The notes beneath the pieces were generated by a model. It did no database searches and was not told the DNA's origin. It saw nothing but the letters and a program-made list of their open reading frames with translations. The translations under genes were made by a program, and so were the position numbers. This document shows positions 1-6,433 of a stretch of 9,649 nucleotides of DNA, in pieces; positions within the stretch are counted from its first letter, which is position 1; the number at the start of each line of letters is the position of its first letter. The DNA comes from Candidatus Kapaibacterium sp. (GTDB lineage Bacteria > Bacteroidota > Ignavibacteria > Kapaibacteriales > UBA2268), in contig CALHRB010000281.1 in the NCBI GenBank assembly GCA_938038165.1, positions 1 to 9,649 on the forward strand, given 5' to 3'.

Positions 1-65
1 TGACACTTGTTCTTTATTTTTAAAATTAAAAATTCTTGTATTTAATGTTATTAATGTAATTTTGT

Positions 66-611
66 TCACAAGATTATTTTATAAATCGCACCATTAGGGG
101 TTAAATTACTTTCTATTAGGTTGAATTTAAAGCTATTCACCTCACAGAAAAGTGTATCTGAATATTTTTCAATCATTTTTCTAAAATCTCTTTTGTCAGC
201 AAACTTAATCCTTTGAAGGGTGATATGTGGATGATAATCGCGTTTTTCAGCCTTAAATCCGAACTTTTCGAGTATGGTTGTTGTTTTGATTTGAATTTCA
301 TAAACAATTTTGTCGGAATTGATAACATTTGCAAAGAGAACCCTTGGATTTGTGGAGTTTGGGAAACTTCCCAAACCCTTTACTATGAGTTTTGAATTAT
401 ATTCAATCAAATATTCCTTTAATGATTCTATTATTTCATCAACAATGGATTCTTCGGTGTTTCCAATGAATTGATAGGTAAAGTGTAGATTCTCTTTTTC
501 GACCCATTTGCCTTTGGTTATATTTTTGAAGTCTGAAATGACTTCGTCATATTTGACCTTAAAATAATCACTTTCAACAAAAGTTCCTGTAAAAATTCTT
601 TTCAATGACAT
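66..611 (-). CDS. thpR: RNA 2',3'-cyclic phosphodiesterase (ThpR/LigT, 2H phosphoesterase family)
   Basis: Predicted cytoplasmic 2H phosphoesterase that opens 2',3'-cyclic phosphate ends of RNA; the family is historically called 2'-5' RNA ligase (LigT). With the ATG at 611 the product is 181 residues, normal for the family. Both catalytic HxTx motifs are visible: H43-F-T45-Y in a context resembling the usual HLTLxFLG, and H129-I-T131-L in YHPHITLQR. The N-terminus MSLKRIFTGTF fits the usual opening strand. The frame stays open upstream to an ATG at 740, but that adds 43 low-complexity residues encoded across the hppA terminator, so the 611 start is preferred. No clear Shine-Dalgarno sequence precedes it. 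The gene lies downstream of hppA on the same strand with a terminator between them, so it probably has its own promoter. In vivo substrates of this family in bacteria are not well defined. Family call is firm; the exact role is inference. Confidence 0.9.
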   Translation of the reverse strand: MSLKRIFTGTFVESDYFKVKYDEVISDFKNITKGKWVEKENLHFTYQFIGNTEESIVDEIIESLKEYLIEYNSKLIVKGLGSFPNSTNPRVLFANVINSDKIVYEIQIKTTTILEKFGFKAEKRDYHPHITLQRIKFADKRDFRKMIEKYSDTLFCEVNSFKFNLIESNLTPNGAIYKIIL

Positions 612-680
612 ATTTTTTTTGCAATAAGGAATTAATGACAATTTACTAAAACAATTTTTTTTGAGGTAAAAGAATTTAAT

Positions 681-736
681 AAAAAAAAAGCAGCCTCGAA
701 AATTAATTAAGGCTGTCTCTTTTTCGGGAGACAGCC
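681..736 (-). terminator. Rho-independent terminator after hppA with overlapping alternative hairpins
   Basis: Read on the minus strand, CAGCCT (715-710) pairs with AGGCTG (696-691) around a 13-nt loop. The stem can be extended, past one bulged A, by G-C, A-U and G-U pairs and then an A-tract against the nine-T run at 689-681. This is a classic A-tract/stem/U-tract terminator 28-50 nt beyond the hppA stop, and its symmetry could let it work in both directions. A second perfect 9-bp hairpin, GGCTGTCTC (711-719) with GAGACAGCC (728-736) and an 8-nt loop, shares bases 711-715 with the first, so the two cannot form together. Confidence 0.75.
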
Positions 737-763
737 CCATTTAAATTTTACTTTCTCCGGTTA

Positions 764-2974
764 TTAAACCAGAAGAGTAGCAAGAATTAATGATACAATA
801 GACATCAACTTAATTAAAATGTTAATTGAAGGACCGGAAGTATCTTTGAAAGGATCCCCAACAGTATCGCCAACAATAGCGGCTTTGTGCGGTTCTGATT
901 TTTTAAAATATTTCACGCCGTCAATAACAACACCTTCTTCGAACATTTTCTTTGCATTGTCCCAAGCACCACCGGCGTTTGCCTGAAAAATAGCCATTAA
1001 AACACCGGTAACGGTTACGCCCGCTAGTAAGCCACCGAGAGCTTCTTTCCCAAAGAAAGGAATGAAAGCAACAATGACAGGGACAAGAACAGCCATAAGA
1101 CCGGGAACAATCATCTGACGAATAGCGGCTTTGGTTGAGATTGCGACGCATTTTTCGTATTCGGCTTTTCCTTCGGCTGAGTGGAAGGTGTCTAAATCCT
1201 CTTTTGACCATTCAGATTGTTCTTTGTCTCCCATGCGTTTCATAACTTCAAGGGCATTTTTCAAAGCTGGAATATCATTAAATTGTCTTCGAACTTCCTT
1301 GATCATCGACATAGCTGCACGACCAACAGCTCCCATAGCCAGAGCGGAGAAAATAAAGGGCATTAAAGCACCAATAAATAAACCTGCCATAACGTTTGCC
1401 TGAGATATGTCAATTGATTTAACGTGAGCGGTGGTCATATAAGCGCCGAAAAGAGCAAGAGCAGTCAATGCCGCCGAGCCGATGGCAAAGCCTTTACCTA
1501 TAGCGGCTGTTGAATTTCCTACTGCATCGAGTTTATCAGTTCTGCCTCTTACCTCTTTGGGTAATTCAGACATCTCGGCAATACCTCCTGCATTATCGGC
1601 TATAGGACCATAGGCATCAACAGCTAATTGAATGCCTGTTGTTGCAAGCATACCAACAGCGGCTATGGCTATTCCATAAAGTCCGGCTAATTCGAAGGAA
1701 ACGATAATTGCGACTGCAATCAAAAGAACGGGGATAGCTGTTGAAATCATCCCTGTTCCAAGTCCAGCGATAATATTTGTTGCGGCGCCAGTTAAAGATT
1801 GCTCCGCGATTTTTCTTACCGGAGGTTTGCCCAAGCCGGTAAAATATTCAGTAATAAGACCAATCCCAATACCAGCAACCAAACCTACTATTGTTGCAAA
1901 GAAAACACCCAAGGAGGTAACCTTATAAATTTTTCCGTACAATGGATCATCAAACGTAAAAGAACTTGGAAGTAGCCAGCTAATAATGAAATAAGACACA
2001 ATTATCATAAGAATTCCTGCAATAAAAGTTCCTGTGTTTAGTCCAGCCTGAGGATTGCCGCCCTCTTTAACTTTAACAAAAAAAGTTCCAATGATAGAAA
2101 CAACGATGCCTGCACCTGCAAGGAAAAGTGGTAATAAAATTGCAGAAAAGCCAAGGAAAGGAGTGGACTGGAATTCAGTTAAACCAATAAATGCGGCTCC
2201 AAGAACCATTGTAGAAACAATTGAACCTACATAAGATTCAAAAAGGTCAGCTCCCATTCCAGCAACATCCCCAACGTTATCCCCAACGTTATCTGCGATA
2301 GTAGCAGGATTCAAAGGATGGTCTTCGGGAATTCCGGCTTCGACTTTACCAACAAGGTCAGCGCCAACGTCAGCAGCTTTGGTATAAATACCTCCACCCA
2401 CTCTTGCAAAAAGAGCAATCGAGGAAGCTCCAAACGAGAAACCCGTTACAACTGTAACGACGACTTTAATCGCATCAGCATTGTTCAGATTGAAGGCATC
2501 GAACAAATAACCATAGAATATGAATAATAAGCTAAGACCAACAACACCAAGACCAACAACACCCATTCCCATAACTGAACCGCCATTAAAGGCTATTTTG
2601 AGTGCTTTGTTCAAGCTATCTCTTGCGGCATTTGTTGTTCTGACATTTGCCTTAGTAGCCACTTTCATACCAATATAACCTGCTAAACCAGAGCAGATAG
2701 CACCAATCAGGAATGACAGACCAACTAATGGTGATGAGTCTTTTACCGAAGCTCCCTGAATAGCAAGTAAAATTCCTATAATGATTACAAAAATAGCTAT
2801 CACAGAATACTCAGCTCTCAAAAAAGCCATTGCTCCTTTGTTGATGTAAGATGCTATTTTTTGCATCTTTTCATCGCCTGCATCTTGCTTCGAAACCCAA
2901 GCTGAACGGGCAAATGTGTAGATTAATGATATTATACCAATTATTGGTATTAGAAATAATAAACTTAAATCCAT
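764..2974 (-). CDS. hppA: Membrane-bound K+-dependent, probably Na+-pumping pyrophosphatase
   Basis: Integral-membrane pyrophosphatase that couples hydrolysis of PPi to ion export across the cytoplasmic membrane. With the ATG at 2974 it has 736 residues and begins MDLSLLFLIP, typical of the family. Visible signatures are GGGIYTKAADVGADLVGKVE (about 193-212), the Mg-PPi site NPATIADNVGDNVGD (about 222-236), and the conserved C-terminal VGDTVGDPFKDTSGPS followed by the last helix. A490 and G493 (GNSTAAIGKG) are the residues of K+-dependent enzymes; K+-independent ones carry Lys and Thr there. E246 in DLFESYVGS falls at the position of the ion-gate Glu of Na+-pumping Thermotoga maritima PPase, so Na+ or dual Na+/H+ transport is likely. 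In-frame alternative starts are ATG 2983 and TTG 2998; no good Shine-Dalgarno sequence separates them. A terminator-like hairpin lies about 50 nt upstream. Identity is certain; ion specificity is inferred. Confidence 0.97.
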   Translation of the reverse strand: MDLSLLFLIPIIGIISLIYTFARSAWVSKQDAGDEKMQKIASYINKGAMAFLRAEYSVIAIFVIIIGILLAIQGASVKDSSPLVGLSFLIGAICSGLAGYIGMKVATKANVRTTNAARDSLNKALKIAFNGGSVMGMGVVGLGVVGLSLLFIFYGYLFDAFNLNNADAIKVVVTVVTGFSFGASSIALFARVGGGIYTKAADVGADLVGKVEAGIPEDHPLNPATIADNVGDNVGDVAGMGADLFESYVGSIVSTMVLGAAFIGLTEFQSTPFLGFSAILLPLFLAGAGIVVSIIGTFFVKVKEGGNPQAGLNTGTFIAGILMIIVSYFIISWLLPSSFTFDDPLYGKIYKVTSLGVFFATIVGLVAGIGIGLITEYFTGLGKPPVRKIAEQSLTGAATNIIAGLGTGMISTAIPVLLIAVAIIVSFELAGLYGIAIAAVGMLATTGIQLAVDAYGPIADNAGGIAEMSELPKEVRGRTDKLDAVGNSTAAIGKGFAIGSAALTALALFGAYMTTAHVKSIDISQANVMAGLFIGALMPFIFSALAMGAVGRAAMSMIKEVRRQFNDIPALKNALEVMKRMGDKEQSEWSKEDLDTFHSAEGKAEYEKCVAISTKAAIRQMIVPGLMAVLVPVIVAFIPFFGKEALGGLLAGVTVTGVLMAIFQANAGGAWDNAKKMFEEGVVIDGVKYFKKSEPHKAAIVGDTVGDPFKDTSGPSINILIKLMSIVSLILATLLV

Positions 2975-3249
2975 AACAACCATGATATTAATGAACAAAA
3001 CATATTCGAGATCCTATATTCCAAAAAAAATAATCGCTATGTGCATAATCATAGCAATTATTAAAATGATGACTAAGTTTTAAAAATTTTTAAATATTTC
3101 ACACACAAAATAAACAAATTTTCATTTTTTTAAAACGGTTTAACTTAATAAAATCAAAAATTAAATCAAATAATAATATTAAAAGTTGCTTGAATTTAAA
3201 TAGTTTGTAATTATTATGTTGTAGTCATTTGAAGATAGGCGAAAACTTT
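2975..3249 (-). other. Intergenic region upstream of hppA
   Basis: This gap of about 275 bp between the J-domain gene and hppA has no credible coding frame. It is very A/T-rich and contains one strong hairpin with a U-tract (3023-3062) and a small inverted repeat at its far edge (3231-3257). It must hold the hppA promoter if that gene is transcribed separately. I looked for the Bacteroidota -33 TTG / -7 TAnnTTTG pattern and for sigma-70-like boxes and found only weak matches, so no promoter is placed. Confidence 0.5.
3023..3062 (-). terminator. Strong hairpin plus U-tract between the J-domain gene and hppA
   Basis: Bases 3029-3041 and 3050-3062 form a 13-bp stem around an 8-nt loop (TGCATAAT). 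The only plus-strand mismatch (C3035/A3056) becomes a G-U wobble in minus-strand RNA, so the stem is fully paired in that direction. It is followed by eight U residues (A-run 3023-3030). This fits an intrinsic terminator for transcription coming from the BatA/J-domain genes. It lies about 190 nt past the J-domain stop and only about 50 nt before the hppA start, so it could instead sit in the hppA leader as an attenuator if the hppA promoter is further upstream. Confidence 0.6.
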
Positions 3250-3257
3250 TTATCTTC
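3231..3257 (-). repeat. Inverted repeat overlapping the J-domain gene stop codon
   Basis: GAAGATA (3231-3237) and TATCTTC (3251-3257) form a perfect 7-bp inverted repeat around a 13-nt spacer. The right arm and spacer edge include the TAA stop (3252-3250) of the J-domain gene. No U-run follows on the minus strand, so it is not a typical intrinsic terminator. It may protect or fold the 3' end of the transcript, or be chance in A/T-rich DNA. Confidence 0.35.
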
Positions 3258-4116
3258 CTCTGCCGTAGGTTTGATTATAAAATTCTTCTTGAAATTTTTC
3301 TTCTTCTTTTGTGGATTTGTTAGGTTCTGATTCCTTGTTACCAATAATATTTTTTAGCATTCTTTCGTGAGTTTGGATTTCTTTTTCGATCAAAATGAGT
3401 TTGTCCTGTAATTTTTTTTGTCTTTGCTTGATCCATAAATTATCTTTTAACTTTTCAGAAAAAACGAGAGGCTCTTTTAATTTCATTTTGTCAATTCTTC
3501 TTTTTTCGACCTCGATCATTAGTTCAATTTTTCTGATTTCTTTTTGTAGAAAGTCTTCGTCAACAACAAAGCTTTTATTGTGTATTAAAGAATTAGAGGA
3601 AATTGATTCAAGGATTAATTTCAATCTTTGCAGGTTTCCTTTTTGATATGAATCTTGAACAGCATGCCAGTATTTTTGAGCAATTTCATTTTCACCTGAA
3701 ACATCAGGATGAAGAATTTTTACTAATTTTCTATAAATTTTTGAGAGTTCTGAATTCGGCTCATTATTTCGATGGCTCTCTTCAGTTTGGTTATCAGTTA
3801 GATTTTCGAATTTATGTATTCGATCATTTTCTTTTTTCTCGAATTCTTTATCAACGATTTTATTGACAAAGTCAATTGTTTTTTGGGTAAGTTTTTCGCC
3901 TCTTTGTATTTTAATAGCAAAAATTTCGATTTTCCTTTCGAGTTTGGCAGCAATTTTTGTTTGAGAAGCGATTTTTTTTTCGAACTCTCCAAATATTAAA
4001 TCATATTGATAGAGTATCTGAGGTTGGATTTCGTAATTAAGCCTATACCATTCATTCATAACTGCTAACAAATTTTCTCTGGCAAAATCAAGTTTTTGCC
4101 GTAAAATTTTTATCAT
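3250..4116 (-). CDS. J-domain protein with predicted coiled-coil flanks
   Basis: A soluble 288-residue protein with no signal peptide or membrane segment. A J-domain core lies at about residues 122-171, with the diagnostic HPD tripeptide at 136-138 (RKLVKILHPDVSG) that J-proteins use to stimulate the ATPase of DnaK/Hsp70. It lacks the Gly/Phe linker and Cys-rich zinc region of DnaJ, so it is a type III (class C) J-protein. The flanks are rich in Lys, Glu, Leu and Ile with heptad-like spacing (about 40-100 and 185-260), suggesting coiled coils; the C-terminus is a short charged tail ending YGRGR. The ATG at 4116 lies 69 bp after the stop of the BatA/vWA gene, so the two are probably co-transcribed. 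A later Met (residue 20) is possible but would cut into the first helix. The Hsp70 partner and client are unknown; I infer an adaptor role. Confidence 0.8.
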   Translation of the reverse strand: MIKILRQKLDFARENLLAVMNEWYRLNYEIQPQILYQYDLIFGEFEKKIASQTKIAAKLERKIEIFAIKIQRGEKLTQKTIDFVNKIVDKEFEKKENDRIHKFENLTDNQTEESHRNNEPNSELSKIYRKLVKILHPDVSGENEIAQKYWHAVQDSYQKGNLQRLKLILESISSNSLIHNKSFVVDEDFLQKEIRKIELMIEVEKRRIDKMKLKEPLVFSEKLKDNLWIKQRQKKLQDKLILIEKEIQTHERMLKNIIGNKESEPNKSTKEEEKFQEEFYNQTYGRGR

Positions 4117-4185
4117 TGGATGCTCTGTTATGGCGTAATCAATATTTTTTTTATTTTTTTCCAGTTTTAAGAAATTTTTAATTTA

Positions 4186-6297
4186 TTATTTTTCAATAGC
4201 AAATGATTCATTCTTTGAAGATTTTGCAACTAACATTTCGGCTATAATGCAGCATAGAGCAAGTATAACAGCCAATTGCCAAAGCTCAGTGCCGGTTCTG
4301 GCTCTTTCAATACCTTTAATAATATTGTTTCTATCTTCAATCACATCAAAATTAACATTTTTATTCAATATATTTGCAAAGTGGTTCTTTATTTCCTGTT
4401 CAGTTAAATTATTAATATTTGACTCGGTTGGGTTTGCATTGACAGATAACAATGTTATTGGAACGTTATCTTGTGATTTGATAATATAGGAGCCCAAAAG
4501 GTTATTGTTATCAAATCTTAATAATGCACCTGAAGGCAAGTTGACTGATTGAACTGAGGATTCAATATTCCTGGGGTCAATGATCCTGAAAGTTCCGCCA
4601 GATGAATATTTATTTGGTAAATTGAGAGTTATCGGTACACCAACAATGGCAAGCTTACCAATTTCTTGCTTGAATGATAGATAATAAGAGCTGCGATAAA
4701 TTATTGCTGGAAAAAGACCGGTCAGAGGTAATGAACTCCAATTAAGGTCTGGTGTAACAGCCACATATAAAAGTTTACCATCGCCAATTCGAACTTCATT
4801 AATAATTGAGCCACCGGGAATTTCAATTAATGACTGTCCAGAGTTGGTCGAAAGGGTTTGATAAATTTCTACTTTTTCGGCTATTTTTTTGTTGTCGGTG
4901 GTTCCTTTGAAAACACCTTCGAACAAAGGATGTAACTTGTCAATTGAGATAATGTCTGCTGGAGAATTGTTGGGAAATTTTTGTTGCTTCAAACCAGATA
5001 CATTCAATTTATTCATTCCGGAGATAAATGTTTCTCTGTTTGTTAAATCATCTGCAAAAAAGAGAACTGAACCGGAATTTTCAAGATATTTTCTGATTCT
5101 GTCAAAATCTGAGTCTTTGTAGGGTCCACCTGCAAAAATCATTAAATCAAAATCATTAAAATTTATGTTGCCAATTTGTTCAGGTTCAAAAAATTTATTG
5201 GTAGAAGCAGAATACCCATTTTGAATTGCGGATAAAAATGTAGCAATATATTTGATTTTATCTTTATTGCCGATTAAGGCTATCTTTGGTATGTCGGGTA
5301 TTATAAAACCGAAGTGGCGTTTGTTATCATATTCGAGGACATCATTTTCGAGTTCAACATAAGCGGAATTTGCTCCAATGGTTGGTGGCAGTGCATTCAA
5401 TAATATTGATTTTTGTGATTTAGCTTTCAAATCAAAAATTCTTTGTGTTAGCCTTTGATTATTTATAAATAGACTAATCAAAGCACCGCTGATGTCTTTT
5501 TCGGAATGATTTCGTATATGGGCTTCAATTTCAACAGGTTTATCTTTTTGAAAAATCTTTGTAATGACTGTTATGGAGTCTATGGAAAGATTTTGTAAAT
5601 TTTTGCCTGAATTAAATCCGATCGGAATAAAATAAACGGAGGTGTTCTCATCAAATAATTTTAATGAATCCTTGTCTTCTCTTAAAAACACATTTGGTTG
5701 AGCATCTGTTATAATATAAATATCTTTAACCAAATTTATTGATTTATCAAGCAATAGAGATGCTTTTCGAAGGCTCGATTCCAAATTGGCAGTCTTTAAT
5801 GAGATTTTTGATTTCTGCAATTCTTCATTTAAAATTTCTAAATTTCTTGTAAAACTAAGTTCGTTGATATTTACATCATCCACCATTGAAATCAAAGCAG
5901 CTTCATCACCTTCTTTCAGGTTGTTCAAAAGAGTTCTGATTATGTTTTTTGCCTGATTAAATCTATTGCCATATTCGTCTGACAAATCAAGGCTGAATGA
6001 GTTATCCAGGATAAAAACTGAACTGGTCTTAGCATAAGTGCCTATTCCCGGAATAGTGGTTCTTACAGTAGGACGGGCAAAAGCAAGGACAATAAAAGTT
6101 ATTATTAAAATCCTTAGAATCAACAAAATTAGTTGCTTTATTTTTAACCGTCTGATTTTGGTCCTTTGTAATTCTTTTAGAAATCTTAAGGTAGAAAATT
6201 CAATCGTTTTCAGCTTCCTCAGATTAAGGAAGTGAAGGATAATTGGTATTGCCGAAGCAAGTAATCCCAAAAGAACCAATGGGTTTAAAAAAGTCAT
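4186..6297 (-). CDS. BatA-type membrane-anchored vWA domain protein
   Basis: A 703-residue membrane protein. The N-terminus (residues 1-75) is a BatA domain: MTFLNPLVLLGLLASAIPII opens a first hydrophobic segment, then come LHFLNLRKLK and a second membrane segment (about 54-74) ending AFARP, as in the aerotolerance-regulator N-terminal family. A von Willebrand A domain follows (about 92-225) with metal-site residues D98-N-S100-F-S102, a likely Thr near 169 and D198 in YIITDAQ. Residues about 250-300 look like a beta-sandwich. Residues 335-420 (IALIGNKDKIKY, then FDLMIFAGGPYKD) resemble a class I glutamine-amidotransferase-like Rossmann fold without an obvious catalytic Cys. A C-terminal helix (about 672-691) re-enters the membrane. 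Such proteins are common in Bacteroidota and are thought to act in envelope integrity, but no function is proven for this type. The start is the ATG at 6297. It leads a likely two-gene operon with the J-domain gene and is divergent from the secreted glycosidase-like gene. Confidence 0.88.
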   Translation of the reverse strand: MTFLNPLVLLGLLASAIPIILHFLNLRKLKTIEFSTLRFLKELQRTKIRRLKIKQLILLILRILIITFIVLAFARPTVRTTIPGIGTYAKTSSVFILDNSFSLDLSDEYGNRFNQAKNIIRTLLNNLKEGDEAALISMVDDVNINELSFTRNLEILNEELQKSKISLKTANLESSLRKASLLLDKSINLVKDIYIITDAQPNVFLREDKDSLKLFDENTSVYFIPIGFNSGKNLQNLSIDSITVITKIFQKDKPVEIEAHIRNHSEKDISGALISLFINNQRLTQRIFDLKAKSQKSILLNALPPTIGANSAYVELENDVLEYDNKRHFGFIIPDIPKIALIGNKDKIKYIATFLSAIQNGYSASTNKFFEPEQIGNINFNDFDLMIFAGGPYKDSDFDRIRKYLENSGSVLFFADDLTNRETFISGMNKLNVSGLKQQKFPNNSPADIISIDKLHPLFEGVFKGTTDNKKIAEKVEIYQTLSTNSGQSLIEIPGGSIINEVRIGDGKLLYVAVTPDLNWSSLPLTGLFPAIIYRSSYYLSFKQEIGKLAIVGVPITLNLPNKYSSGGTFRIIDPRNIESSVQSVNLPSGALLRFDNNNLLGSYIIKSQDNVPITLLSVNANPTESNINNLTEQEIKNHFANILNKNVNFDVIEDRNNIIKGIERARTGTELWQLAVILALCCIIAEMLVAKSSKNESFAIEK

Positions 6298-6433
6298 AAT
6301 TAATAACTCAATTATAAAGTCCCACTACTGACGGATTTGATATTTAAAAATTTATTAAACCGCTCAGTATATACGGAAAAGATTTTGATTATTCAGTATT
6401 TCTGTGTTAATTTTAATTATTTTAAGGATTACA
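6298..6433. promoter_or_regulatory. Divergent intergenic region with TCAGTA repeats
   Basis: These 136 bp separate the divergent BatA/vWA and PNGase F-like genes and should contain both promoters. TACTGACGG (6326-6334) and CCGCTCAGTA (6360-6369) form an imperfect inverted repeat around a 25-bp A/T-rich spacer, and TCAGTAT recurs at 6364-6370 and 6393-6399. Plus-strand candidate boxes are TTGATT (6385-6390) and TAATTT (6408-6413), 17 bp apart. On the minus strand a perfect TATAAT (complement of 6311-6316) has no matching upstream box and is very close to the start codon. Promoter placement is weak; the repeats are directly visible. Confidence 0.4.
6424..6430 (+). promoter_or_regulatory. Ribosome binding site of the PNGase F-like gene
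   Basis: AAGGATT ends 3 bp before the ATG at 6434, with AAGGA resembling a Shine-Dalgarno sequence at short spacing. No other gene here has as clear a site. It supports the 6434 start, which is followed directly by a hydrophobic signal peptide. Confidence 0.5.

Noticed and set aside
1..65. A/T inverted repeat near the left edge as the thpR terminator
   Set aside because: The possible stem (TTTTTAA with TTAAAAA) has only A-T pairs and almost no loop, and no clear G/C-containing hairpin plus U-tract is present.
612..740. 43-residue N-terminal extension of the thpR reading frame to an ATG at 740
   Set aside because: The extension is Phe/Lys-rich low complexity, has no counterpart in the family, and is encoded across the hppA terminator and its T-run. 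The family N-terminus begins at the ATG at 611.
921..1403. Short open frames on both strands inside hppA (90-96 codons)
   Set aside because: The overlapping hppA frame is strongly conserved across its whole length; the alternatives are Arg/Ser/Cys-rich translations without domains.
2975..2998. Longer hppA starts at TTG 2998 or ATG 2983
   Set aside because: The family usually begins at the position equivalent to MDLSLLFLIP (ATG 2974), and no Shine-Dalgarno sequence favours the earlier codons. ATG 2983 remains possible; the difference is only 3-8 residues.
6311..6316. Perfect TATAAT (minus strand) as the -10 box of the BatA/vWA gene
   Set aside because: There is no -35 or -33 partner at suitable spacing, and the implied leader would be only about 7 nt. 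A/T-rich DNA makes the hexamer likely by chance.
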